In this document: positions 1-7,101 of the stretch, in pieces
Numbering within the stretch: position 1 is the stretch's first letter
How the letters are laid out: the number at the start of each line of letters is the position of its first letter
Origin: Sedimentibacter sp.
GTDB taxonomy: Bacteria > Bacillota > Clostridia > Tissierellales > Sedimentibacteraceae
Length of the DNA stretch: 17,213 nt
Assembly (NCBI GenBank): GCA_029256005.1
Contig: JAQSYS010000011.1
Coordinates: 1 to 17,213 of the forward strand
Direction of reading: 5' to 3'
Translations under genes and position numbers: made by a program
The notes under the pieces: generated by a model
What the model saw: the letters and a program-made list of their open reading frames with translations, nothing else
The model's database searches: none
What the model was told of the DNA's origin: nothing

Positions 1-74
1 TCAATCTTAAGGTTTTCTAGTATTTGTCCTTTAATTTCTAAAACTTTTTGTAAAGAAAAGTTAAATTTTTTCAA
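1..74 (-). CDS. fliJ: Flagellar export chaperone FliJ, N-terminal fragment (runs off the left edge)
   Basis: Only the first 24 codons are inside the window. Translation from a TTG at 74-72 gives KKFNFSLQKVLEIKGQ after the initiator, the usual FliJ opening (basic residue, KF-F, then a helical LQKVL segment). An AGAGGG ribosome site lies 7 bases upstream and supports the TTG start; no nearby ATG fits. FliJ is the small coiled-coil stalk of the flagellar export ATPase; it contacts FliI and the export gate and recycles chaperones. It follows fliI by 47 bases in the same direction, the standard order of this operon. The identification rests on the short N-terminus plus position. Confidence 0.8.
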   Translation of the reverse strand, partial: MKKFNFSLQKVLEIKGQILENLKI

Positions 75-121
75 TTTGTACCCTCTTTTTTTATTTTTTG
101 ATCGAATACTATTATGTGAGA

Positions 122-1432
122 TTATATTTCTTCCATTAAAGAAAGTATTTCTTCATAGGTGAATTTTTCATTTACATCCTGTTGCAAAAGTTCATTTACT
201 TTGTCTATTTTGTTTATTGCTTCATCCAACTTTGGGTTTGTACCTTTTTTGTAAGCACCGATGGAAATCAAATCATAATTTGCATAATAAACAGATAAAA
301 TATCTCTTATTTTCTTAGCTGTATCATTGTGTTCTTTTGTAGCAATGTCATTCATAAGCCTTGATATGCTTGCATTTATATCAATTGCTGGATAGTGGTT
401 AGAATTAGCCAATTTTCGTGTTAAAACAATATGACCGTCAACAATACCTCTCACAGTGTCAGAAATAGGTTCATTTGTATCATCACCTTCAACCAGGACA
501 GTATAAATTCCTGTTATTGAACCACCTTTAAAATTACCGCTTCTTTCTAAAAGTTTTGGCAGTTCTGCATAAATAGATGGAGTATATCCTCTTGAAACAG
601 GCGGTTCTCCTGTAGCTAAGCCAATCTCTCTTTGGGCCATTGCAAATCTAGTTAATGAATCCATCATTAATAATACATCTTTACCTTTATCCCTGAAATA
701 TTCTGCAATTGTTGTGGCTACTAAAGCGCATTTCATTCTCAGCATTGCCGGCTGATCAGAAGTTGCTATAACCAGAATCGATCTTTTCAAACCTTCTTCG
801 CCTAAATCCTTTTCGATAAACTCTCTAACTTCTCTTCCTCTTTCACCCACAAGAGCAATAACATTTATATCAGCCTTAACATTTTTAGCTACCATGCCAA
901 GCAATGTACTTTTACCGACTCCGCTGCCTGCAAATATTCCCATACGTTGACCTTTGCCTATGGTTAAAAGACCATCTATAGCCTTCACCCCAAAACTCAA
1001 AATTGAATCAATTCTTGGTCTTGATAATGGATTTATATATTCGTTGTCAACGTAGCAAAATTCATCACTTTCAAATTCTTTATCATCATCTATAGGCTTA
1101 CCGGTAGCATCCACTATTCTTCCTATTAAAAAATCTCCAACAGGAATTTTCAACTTATTCTTTGTAGATTTAACTACATTCCCAGGTCCAATACCCTTAA
1201 TATCTTCATATGGCATAAGTAATACTCTTCCATCATTAAAACCAACTACCTCGGCACGTACTGTTTTTCCTGCAACATCAGTTGATATTTCACATACCTC
1301 GCCAATTTTATACTTGCTTCCGGTTGCCTCAATCATCATTCCCGATATTCTTTTTACTTTGCCTATATGTGTGCAAAGATCCTCTTTTGCCAGTGTTTCC
1401 TGGATATTTAGTAATACATCATTAAATTGCAT
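122..1432 (-). CDS. fliI: Flagellum-specific export ATPase FliI
   Basis: ATPase that energises the flagellar type III export apparatus at the cytoplasmic face of the basal body. It is 436 residues, the normal family length. The N-terminal beta-barrel region (about 20-95) leads into an F1-beta-like core: Walker A GSGVGKST at 169-176, the GERGREV segment with the presumed catalytic Glu at 197, and Walker B VLLMMDSLTR at 253-262. The stretch RGYTPSIYAELPKLLERSG (281-299) is typical of FliI/SctN ATPases and separates it from the ATP synthase beta subunit. Its start overlaps the end of fliH by 11 bases, which suggests translational coupling; no strong ribosome site precedes the ATG. FliH, encoded just upstream, is its regulator, and FliJ follows. 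Confidence 0.96.
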   Translation of the reverse strand: MQFNDVLLNIQETLAKEDLCTHIGKVKRISGMMIEATGSKYKIGEVCEISTDVAGKTVRAEVVGFNDGRVLLMPYEDIKGIGPGNVVKSTKNKLKIPVGDFLIGRIVDATGKPIDDDKEFESDEFCYVDNEYINPLSRPRIDSILSFGVKAIDGLLTIGKGQRMGIFAGSGVGKSTLLGMVAKNVKADINVIALVGERGREVREFIEKDLGEEGLKRSILVIATSDQPAMLRMKCALVATTIAEYFRDKGKDVLLMMDSLTRFAMAQREIGLATGEPPVSRGYTPSIYAELPKLLERSGNFKGGSITGIYTVLVEGDDTNEPISDTVRGIVDGHIVLTRKLANSNHYPAIDINASISRLMNDIATKEHNDTAKKIRDILSVYYANYDLISIGAYKKGTNPKLDEAINKIDKVNELLQQDVNEKFTYEEILSLMEEI

Positions 1433-2192
1433 TCTTATTCAACACCATCTCTTTAAGATTCTTAAGCTGCGTTGAAGTACTTGCATCTATAATGCCATCA
1501 GATGTTTCTACAATCGCACTGCCTCTATCCAATTCTTCAGTAACCTCTATTTTTACATCACTTGATATCCTATTTAATTCATTTATTAAATTCTTATCTG
1601 CTTGTATAGCAATTGCATCATCTTTTGCTGAGATGTATATTTTTATCCACTCAACATTTCTGTAATCCTTTATTGCATTTTTTATGATTCCTGAAACTAA
1701 ATTATCTTCAGAATTTATTTTTTGTTTAATGATTTTTTCTGAAATATCTAATGCCAACTTAGTTAATTTGTCTTCATACTTTAAAATCACTTCATCTTTT
1801 TCATTTTCAACACTAGCCAGCATCTCAACTAATTCATCTAACTTTGAATCAAGTTGTTTTTGTAGTTCTTCTAACGCATATATTTTCCCAACTTCATAAC
1901 CTTCTGTATATCCTTTATTTTTGCCAACTTCCATTCCGGCATTATATCCTTCTTCATAACCTCTTTTTTTACATTCTGCTATATCTGTTTGAGCATTTCT
2001 TTTTGCAGTATTGATTATTTTCAAGGCTTCAGCATTTGCTTCCTTTAAAATAATTTCTCTTTGATTGTATATATCATACAAGTCCTCTCTTGGAGTACTT
2101 ATAGTAGTAACTTCAGGCATTTCAGCAACTTTTTTCACTTTAGTGCCTATATCATTTATTACTACATATTCTGCTTTAATAATACTAGACAA
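1422..2192 (-). CDS. fliH: Flagellar assembly protein FliH
   Basis: Cytoplasmic stator-like regulator of the export ATPase FliI; it holds FliI and docks it to the C-ring. From the preferred TTG start (2192-2190) it is 256 residues and begins SSIIKAEYVV after the initiator, the usual FliH opening; AAAGG lies about 9 bases upstream. An ATG three codons earlier (2201) is in frame but touches the ribosome site, so it is less likely. Residues about 78-102 hold seven glycines spaced exactly four apart, the GxxxG ladder known in FliH. A charged coiled-coil stretch follows (about 105-150), and the C-terminal part (RGSAIVETSDGIIDAS, about 223-238) is the conserved FliH/YscL domain. It overlaps fliI and abuts or overlaps the fliG stop. 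Confidence 0.92.
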   Translation of the reverse strand: MSSIIKAEYVVINDIGTKVKKVAEMPEVTTISTPREDLYDIYNQREIILKEANAEALKIINTAKRNAQTDIAECKKRGYEEGYNAGMEVGKNKGYTEGYEVGKIYALEELQKQLDSKLDELVEMLASVENEKDEVILKYEDKLTKLALDISEKIIKQKINSEDNLVSGIIKNAIKDYRNVEWIKIYISAKDDAIAIQADKNLINELNRISSDVKIEVTEELDRGSAIVETSDGIIDASTSTQLKNLKEMVLNKNAI

Positions 2193-3201
2193 TGATATCA
2201 TCCTTTCCGCTCTTAGCTATAACAAGTTCCCCTTCTTCTTCTAAACGTCTTATAACAGATACAATTCTCTGTTGTGCTTCTTCAACATCTCTAAGTCTAA
2301 CATTATGAGTATATTCCAATTCAGATTTAATAGTTTCTCCCATTTTTGTAGACATATTGCTAAACAATACATCTGCAACTTCTTTGTTGGATCCTTTGAT
2401 AGCATATACCAAATCTTTACTGTCAACTTCACGAAGAAATCTCTGAATACTCATTGAATCCATTGTAACAATATCTTCAAACACGAACATTCTCATTCTG
2501 ATTTCATCTGCCAATTTAGCATCTTTCTTATTAAGCTCATCGAATATGTATTTTTCATTGCCTCTGTCCATGTTGTTCATAACATCAGCAACATAATTTA
2601 CACCGCCAATTTCCGTAAAATCGACTGAAACTATTGAATTGAATTTCTTTTCTAGTTCTTCTTCAACATATTTAATTACTTCAGGTGAAGTTCGATCCAT
2701 CTTAGCTATTCTTTCAACAACATCAATTCTCTTTTCCTTAGGAAGCTCAGCAATTACTGCAGATGCTTGATCTGCTCTTGCATATGACAATATAAGTGCA
2801 ATTGTCTGTGGATGTTCATTTTGTATAATTGTTAAAAGGTTTTTATAATCTGCTTTTCTAAGAAAATCAAAAGATTTTGACCTTAATGTCTTTGTTACTC
2901 TTTCAAGAAGGCTTGTTGCTGTTTGAGCGCCAAATGCTTTTTCTAGAACATTTCGGGCATACTCAAATCCTCCCTCAGTTATGACTTTTTGAGTAAGACA
3001 TAAATCATAAAAGTCCTTTAAAGTGTTCTCCATTATTTGAGGATTTAAATGCTGCAGTCTCGATATTTCATAAGTAAGCTGCTCTATTTCATCCTCTTTA
3101 AAAAATTTGTATATTTTTGATGCATCATCTGCTCCAAGAGAAATGATTATTGCAGCAGCTTTTTGTCTTCCTGATAATTTCGTTTCTGCCATATTATTCA
3201 T
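2185..3201 (-). CDS. fliG: Flagellar motor switch protein FliG
   Basis: C-ring protein that sits on the FliF MS-ring and converts stator ion flow into torque. At 338 residues it has normal length. Visible landmarks in order: N-terminal domain with GRQKAAAIIISLG (11-23), EHPQ motif at 129-132, the GG linker at 199-200, the MFVF motif at 238-241, and the C-terminal torque helix region with alternating charges (SIQRFLREVDSKDL, 251-264). The start is ATG at 3201 or the in-frame ATG at 3192; AAGGAG lies 3 and 12 bases from them respectively, so spacing does not decide. The beginning overlaps the fliF stop, consistent with coupled synthesis of two proteins that bind each other. Confidence 0.97.
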   Translation of the reverse strand: MNNMAETKLSGRQKAAAIIISLGADDASKIYKFFKEDEIEQLTYEISRLQHLNPQIMENTLKDFYDLCLTQKVITEGGFEYARNVLEKAFGAQTATSLLERVTKTLRSKSFDFLRKADYKNLLTIIQNEHPQTIALILSYARADQASAVIAELPKEKRIDVVERIAKMDRTSPEVIKYVEEELEKKFNSIVSVDFTEIGGVNYVADVMNNMDRGNEKYIFDELNKKDAKLADEIRMRMFVFEDIVTMDSMSIQRFLREVDSKDLVYAIKGSNKEVADVLFSNMSTKMGETIKSELEYTHNVRLRDVEEAQQRIVSVIRRLEEEGELVIAKSGKDDIIV

Positions 3202-4762
3202 CGTCTCCTTTCAGCCATGTTCTTAAAAGTTGTGCTGCTATTTCAGGATTAGCTGTTGTGAAATCCTTAAGCTGTTTTTTAATAGCTTGTTCCGGCGTTT
3301 CCTGTACTTTAATTTCGTCATGAACATCTGCCCATGAGAAATCTTTTGTTGCTGCTGCTTCATCAATTGCAGATAATTCAGCTGCTTTTTTCTTTCTTCG
3401 TTTTCTGAGTATCATACTGATTATAAATATTAATACCGCCAAAACAGCTAATGCTATACCACCATAAATAAGTATATCTCTTAATTGTAATGCATTAGAA
3501 GCATTTGGTTCAGTAGTTACTGGAATTGCAGGTGAATCCGGGTCAAAGAAAATCATATTATGAAGTGCTATATCTTCAGGTTTTATACCTGCTGAGAAAG
3601 CAATAAGTTCTTTAACTTCTTGTAATTCTTCATCCCTCATGCTTGCCTTATTGATCACAGCAGCAACAGTAAGTTCCTCTATCTTTCCAGGATTGTGTTC
3701 AATTTGCTCTTTCAACTGACTTACTAAGTAATTGATTGAATTTGAATCCTTGAAATAAATATTATCCCCTTCAATTACTACTCCAGGATAAGTTGGCAAT
3801 TCTGCATTTGTTTCTGCTCCTGCTACTCCGCCTACAGTTTCTCCAGGTCCAGTTATTTCTCTGTCATTTTGAGTTTCACTGGGGATTCCCATGTTTGTTT
3901 CTTCATCTGGTATATATTGCAATAATTCACTTATCTTTTTGTCAAAATTAATAGTGCATTTTGATGATACCTTTATATTTTCCGGTCCGTATATTTTTGC
4001 TAAAAATTCAGTTACACCTTTTTCCGTTTCTTTTTCAAATTCTTTTTCGATTTCTAGTTTAAGTTTTATTGTATTGGTTTGTTGCATTTCACTAGAAACA
4101 ACAAGACTATTTCCTTCTGTGTCAACAATTGCCACATTTTCTTCTTTTAACCCTTCAATACTTTTTAAAACCAACTGCATAATACCGTTTATTTGAGATG
4201 CTGACAAAGAATATCCGTTCGCAAGATTGATTTTTACTGATGCAGAGGATTCTTTAATATCTGATTCCCAAGCAAAATTCTTCTCCTCTGGAATATTTAT
4301 TGTAACAATTGCTTCTTCAACTCCGTCAATTGTTTCTATTGAATTTTGTAATCTATCTTGGAGTTGGAAAACTTCATATTTTCTCTTCTCATAATCAGTA
4401 GTCATAAAGTCAATATTATTAGTGAAAACATCGTAGTTAACACCTGTACGAGGATGTCCGGATTGAGCCAACTGCATACGTAAAGTACTTTCCTGATCTT
4501 TTGGTATAAGTATGGTTCCATCACTTTCATATTTGTAATCGACATTGTTTTCTTGGAGCTGCTGCATAACTTCAACTGTTTCTTCTTTTTCTATTTCATT
4601 GAAAAGTACTACATATTCTTTTTTATTCAGTATAAAAGTTATAATTATAGCTATTAATATTACGGCAACAAAACCGCCAATAATAATTCTTTTTTTTGTA
4701 ATACTTAATTTACTCCAAAATTCAACTGTACTTTTCCATATGTTTTTTAATTGCTCTGCCAT
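3194..4762 (-). CDS. fliF: Flagellar MS-ring protein FliF
   Basis: Membrane ring on which the basal body and export apparatus are built. At 522 residues it is typical of Firmicutes. Two membrane segments are visible, about 26-46 and 430-452, with the large extracytoplasmic ring-building region between them. That region opens with YVVLFNEIEKEE and includes QLAQSGHPRTGVNYDVF. A basic stop-transfer run (RKRRKKK) follows the second segment. The C-terminal tail ends with NPEIAAQLLRTWL (about 505-517), the segment that binds the FliG N-terminus. AGGAG lies 6 bases before the ATG. It lies between fliE, 36 bases upstream, and fliG, which overlaps its end. Confidence 0.97.
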   Translation of the reverse strand: MAEQLKNIWKSTVEFWSKLSITKKRIIIGGFVAVILIAIIITFILNKKEYVVLFNEIEKEETVEVMQQLQENNVDYKYESDGTILIPKDQESTLRMQLAQSGHPRTGVNYDVFTNNIDFMTTDYEKRKYEVFQLQDRLQNSIETIDGVEEAIVTINIPEEKNFAWESDIKESSASVKINLANGYSLSASQINGIMQLVLKSIEGLKEENVAIVDTEGNSLVVSSEMQQTNTIKLKLEIEKEFEKETEKGVTEFLAKIYGPENIKVSSKCTINFDKKISELLQYIPDEETNMGIPSETQNDREITGPGETVGGVAGAETNAELPTYPGVVIEGDNIYFKDSNSINYLVSQLKEQIEHNPGKIEELTVAAVINKASMRDEELQEVKELIAFSAGIKPEDIALHNMIFFDPDSPAIPVTTEPNASNALQLRDILIYGGIALAVLAVLIFIISMILRKRRKKKAAELSAIDEAAATKDFSWADVHDEIKVQETPEQAIKKQLKDFTTANPEIAAQLLRTWLKGDDE

Positions 4763-4798
4763 CTATAGCTCCTAAATTTGTGGGTAATTTATAATTTA

Positions 4799-5107
4799 TT
4801 AAACACCCATGCGCATTATTTCATTATAAGCATCTAAAGTTTTGTTTCTAAGTTGTATTAATAAATCAAGTGATATTTCTGCCTTTTCAGTATTTATCAT
4901 TAAATTATGTAAATCATCGCTTTCTCCGACTGAAAGCTTATAAATATCTTCATCAACTTTTGATTCGGCTTCAACATAATTATCAAGTGCGTTATTAAAT
5001 ATTGATTTAAAAGAAAGTTTGTTTTCTTTTTCATTTTCATTTACTGTCTTGCTTAAACCATTTATTTGGTTTATGCCTTTAATAGGCTGTATTGGTTCTA
5101 TAAACAT
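4799..5107 (-). CDS. fliE: Flagellar hook-basal body complex protein FliE
   Basis: Small adaptor between the MS-ring and the proximal rod, and an early export substrate. It is 102 residues, normal for the family. The N-terminus is divergent (IEPIQPIKGINQ), then LSFKSIFNNALDNYVEAE and the C-terminal signature LDLLIQLRNKTLDAYNEIMR, ending MGV. It begins 2 bases after the flgC stop, with GGGAGG 5 to 7 bases from the ATG. No signal peptide is present, as expected for a protein exported by the flagellar apparatus. Confidence 0.95.
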   Translation of the reverse strand: MFIEPIQPIKGINQINGLSKTVNENEKENKLSFKSIFNNALDNYVEAESKVDEDIYKLSVGESDDLHNLMINTEKAEISLDLLIQLRNKTLDAYNEIMRMGV

Positions 5108-5109
5108 TT

Positions 5110-5541
5110 TTACCTCCCGATTTCTAAAGCCTTAACTGCCATTTGCTTAACAGTGTTAAGTGCGGTAACATTCGCTTGATAAGCTCTGTATGCTTCCATC
5201 ATATCCACTGTTTCTTTTAATGTGTCCACATTAGGCATACTAACATATCCACTTTCATCTGCATCAGGATGTTCAGGATTATACACTAGTTTAAATTCGC
5301 TCTGATCATCTGCAATTTCTGTAACCTCTACACCACCTGCTACATATTCATTTATATTCTGAAGCATCATATTTTTAAAATTATTTGCTGAGGATAGAAC
5401 AACCATTTTTCTTCTATATGGACCGCCTTCTTCTGTTCTTGTGGCATCCTGATTGGCTATATTTTCTGAAATTACATCCATCCTCAGCCTTTGAGCTGTA
5501 AGACCTGATCCGCTTATATTAAGTGATTCTAAAAAAGACAT
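5110..5541 (-). CDS. flgC: Flagellar basal-body rod protein FlgC
   Basis: Proximal rod subunit, 143 residues, usual length. The N-terminal rod-family helix (LNISGSGLTAQRLRMDVISE) carries the conserved SENIANQDATRT segment, the FlgC form of the ANxxTP rod motif, and GGPYRRK follows. The C-terminal helix VDMMEAYRAYQANVTALNTV is the matching rod/hook signature. A full AAAGGAGG ribosome site lies upstream of the ATG. It follows flgB by 14 bases and precedes fliE by 2. Confidence 0.97.
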   Translation of the reverse strand: MSFLESLNISGSGLTAQRLRMDVISENIANQDATRTEEGGPYRRKMVVLSSANNFKNMMLQNINEYVAGGVEVTEIADDQSEFKLVYNPEHPDADESGYVSMPNVDTLKETVDMMEAYRAYQANVTALNTVKQMAVKALEIGR

Positions 5542-5555
5542 TGTTACCTCCTTTA

Positions 5556-5945
5556 TTATTTTTTCCCTTCGGAAATTACAGATTTTAATTTTGAAAAATA
5601 AGAATTTATCTCTGATACTGTATACATATATTGAAGCTGTGTTTTTGCTAACTGGAGATTTTCTTTTTCTAAATCAACATTGTTTCCATCAAGTCGTAAA
5701 GATTGGCTATCATTTTCTTCGATTATTATATTGCTTGCTTCTAAAATGTTATTTATTTCCGATTTTTTTCCCCCATCGACATTCTCAAGATTAGTTTTTA
5801 AAAAGCTTTCAAAGTCCACAAACTTACTTTTATAGCCTGGAGTAGAATAGTTTGCAATATTCTCCATGGTTACTTGTTGTCTGAGCCACAGCCCATTTAA
5901 GTCCTTTGTTAATAAGTTCAAGTTTACATTTTCAACAATTTTCAT
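5556..5945 (-). CDS. flgB: Flagellar basal-body rod protein FlgB
   Basis: Proximal rod subunit and first gene of the hook-basal-body operon. From ATG 5945 it is 129 residues. It carries the rod motif ENIANYSTPGYKSK and a C-terminal helix LQLAKTQLQYMYTVSEIN. An in-frame ATG-type extension reaches 6005, but it would run back through the leader terminator. The strong GGGAGGG ribosome site directly before 5945 decides the start. Expression is probably gated by the c-di-GMP riboswitch and terminator in the leader. The protein is short of the usual ~135 residues but keeps both conserved ends. Confidence 0.95.
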   Translation of the reverse strand: MKIVENVNLNLLTKDLNGLWLRQQVTMENIANYSTPGYKSKFVDFESFLKTNLENVDGGKKSEINNILEASNIIIEENDSQSLRLDGNNVDLEKENLQLAKTQLQYMYTVSEINSYFSKLKSVISEGKK

Positions 5946-5972
5946 CTCTGCCCTCCCCCTATTAAATAGCAT

Positions 5973-6015
5973 AAAAAAATAATTTATTATCGTACCAACC
6001 AGCATAATAAATTAT
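5973..6015 (-). terminator. Leader (attenuator) terminator before flgB
   Basis: A perfect inverted repeat pairs 5980-5990 with 6004-6014 (11 bp, 12 with the flanking A-T pair) around a 13-base loop at 5991-6003. On the transcribed strand it is followed at once by seven T residues (5979-5973). This is the layout of an intrinsic terminator, although the stem is all A-T. It sits between the c-di-GMP aptamer and the flgB ribosome site, so it is the likely expression platform of the riboswitch. Confidence 0.8.
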
Positions 6016-6049
6016 ATATACATTAATTCATATGTAAATATACTTTTTT

Positions 6050-6122
6050 GCAACTGGCTGCCATTGATTTCTCTTTAGGCCCTCTAGCTTTGTGTCACTG
6101 TTTTTCGACAGCTTTACCTGTT
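6050..6122 (-). ncRNA. Class I cyclic-di-GMP riboswitch (GEMM-I) aptamer
   Basis: Read on the minus strand from 6120, the segment carries the GEMM-I blocks in the right order. These are CAGGTAAA, a short CTGT/ACAG hairpin with GAAA in its loop, GTGACACAAAGC (family consensus close to GGGACGCAAAGC), GGGCCTAA, then AATGGCAGCCAGTTGC. CCTAA and AATGG resemble the two halves of the tetraloop receptor that docks the GAAA loop in this family. The closing stem (GGTAA with TTGC) is short and uses a wobble. It lies in the flgB leader, the same position as a known c-di-GMP riboswitch in Clostridioides difficile that turns flagellar genes off. Recognised by eye; the boundaries are approximate. Confidence 0.9.
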
Positions 6123-6151
6123 AAATTATTAATATTTCCTTAACTAAAATT

Positions 6152-6193
6152 ATTATAATTGAGGATATTACAAATTGCAAGCTTTTTTGACAA
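6152..6193 (-). promoter_or_regulatory. Sigma-A type promoter for the flgB operon
   Basis: The best site has -35 TTGCAA (6180-6175), a 17-base spacer and a perfect -10 TATAAT (6157-6152). The start point would fall near 6145, about 25 bases before the aptamer and about 200 bases before flgB. An overlapping second site has -35 TTGTCA (6193-6188), a 17-base spacer and -10 TAATAT (6170-6165). No sigma-28 type element is visible here, which suits an early flagellar operon. Confidence 0.7.
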
Positions 6194-6300
6194 ATTGCTA
6201 CATTGTTGAAATGCATACGATTTTGTATATTAAAACTTTAAAACATGCAGTGAATATACATTTAATTAAAATTAATTCTCAAGCAACCTAAGAATGTGTT

Positions 6301-6340
6301 TTAAAAAACAAAAACATGGATAGTATTAATATCCATGTTT
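6301..6340 (-). terminator. Rho-independent terminator downstream of csrA (second hairpin)
   Basis: A perfect 11-bp inverted repeat pairs 6312-6322 with 6330-6340 around a 7-base loop. On the minus strand it is followed by TTGTTTTTT. It lies about 80 bases after the csrA stop and insulates the late operon from the flgB operon promoter. Confidence 0.85.
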
Positions 6341-6398
6341 CGTAATTTTATAAATTTCTCTTTGTGTAAAGCAACTAATAAAATACAAAAAACAGCAT

Positions 6399-6430
6399 AA
6401 AAACAAAAATAATTTTTTTATTTATTTTTG
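6399..6430 (-). terminator. Terminator-like hairpin overlapping the csrA stop codon (first hairpin)
   Basis: A 9-bp inverted repeat pairs 6404-6412 with 6422-6430, with the csrA stop codon in the loop, followed on the minus strand by five T residues (6403-6399). The stem has only one G-C pair, so it is weak alone. Together with the stronger hairpin at 6301-6340 it forms a tandem termination region. Confidence 0.55.
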
Positions 6431-6660
6431 TCTAAGCCTTTTAATTTATCTTTTATGCTTTTTAAACTCACTTTATTTACCTTTTCTGAAGCTGAAATGT
6501 TAAATTCACAAGTTTCTGCCAATTCTTTTCTAGTAACTATTATGTCCTTAGGAGCCTTAATTGCTATCTTAACTTTATCCGCGGTAATCTCAGAAATAAT
6601 AATTTCAATATCATCACCTATAAGAATTGATTCAGATGCTTTTCTTTTAATAACTAACAT
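6418..6660 (-). CDS. csrA: Translational regulator CsrA
   Basis: RNA-binding repressor that acts as a dimer on GGA motifs near ribosome sites; in Firmicutes its main known target is the flagellin mRNA. The 80 residues start MLVIKRKASESILIGDDIEI. They keep the A36-P37 pair and R44 (KAPKDIIVTRKEL), residues important for RNA contact in the family. The tail beyond residue 60 is lysine-rich (KSIKDKLKGLDKNK), longer than in enterobacterial CsrA but common in Firmicutes. The ATG overlaps the fliW stop by 7 bases, so the antagonist FliW and CsrA are made together. It is the last gene of the late operon and is followed by tandem terminators. Confidence 0.96.
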   Translation of the reverse strand: MLVIKRKASESILIGDDIEIIISEITADKVKIAIKAPKDIIVTRKELAETCEFNISASEKVNKVSLKSIKDKLKGLDKNK

Positions 6661-7094
6661 CTTTTCTCCTCCTCAGTTCCTACAAAGCTGTATCTGAGTG
6701 GATATGGATTTTGAAGAATGACCTGTTTTGCCGATCGTGTTTTTGGATTTATTGCTATCGGACTCTTTAAATTTACTATAGAATCCTTTACATTTTCTTT
6801 AATGATTGCAATAACTAAAAACTTAAGGTCCTTTTCACTTTTGACCATCAGTTCTACTAAATCTTCCTCATACAAATTCGGGTCATATGGCAAGAAAATT
6901 GAGTAAGGATCTACCAACACAAATGACAGGTCTGAATTATTAAGTGATTGAAGAAACATTATGTCATCTTCAGGGTTTTCTTTTAAAATTATAAAGTTTT
7001 TAAAATTCTCAAAACCATACATTCCGCTAATAAAGCTTATGGAATCATCTTCACTAACTTCTAATTCACCAAAATCTCTTGTTATAATATTCAT
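6654..7094 (-). CDS. fliW: Flagellar assembly factor FliW
   Basis: FliW binds CsrA and flagellin in a partner switch that links flagellin translation to its export. From ATG 7094 it is 146 residues, the family length. Visible signatures are ISGMYGFENFKNF (about 22-34), LQSLNNSDLSFVLVDPY (about 48-64) and VNLKSPIAINPKTRSAKQVI (about 107-126). The frame is open upstream to 7154, but that extension overlaps the preceding gene and adds a basic run not seen in FliW. The ribosome site is weak (AAGAAAAAA just before the ATG); a better AGGAG lies 26 bases upstream inside the previous gene, so coupling to that gene is likely. It overlaps csrA. Confidence 0.95.
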   Translation of the reverse strand: MNIITRDFGELEVSEDDSISFISGMYGFENFKNFIILKENPEDDIMFLQSLNNSDLSFVLVDPYSIFLPYDPNLYEEDLVELMVKSEKDLKFLVIAIIKENVKDSIVNLKSPIAINPKTRSAKQVILQNPYPLRYSFVGTEEEKRC

Positions 7095-7101
7095 TTTTTT
7101 C

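Larger units (their letters stand above)
5946..6417. other. 472-bp non-coding region between csrA and flgB
   Basis: This is the only gene-free stretch over 300 bases. Read on the minus strand it holds, in order, two terminator-like hairpins behind csrA (6399-6430 and 6301-6340), about 100 bases of AT-rich DNA with no feature I can name (6194-6300), a sigma-A type promoter pair (6152-6193), the c-di-GMP aptamer (about 6050-6120), the leader terminator (5973-6015) and the flgB ribosome binding site. I see no convincing small open reading frame in it. Confidence 0.85.

Noticed and set aside
5946..6005. 20-residue N-terminal extension of FlgB
   Set aside because: It would be encoded by the leader terminator region, and the GGGAGGG site lies just before the internal ATG at 5945.
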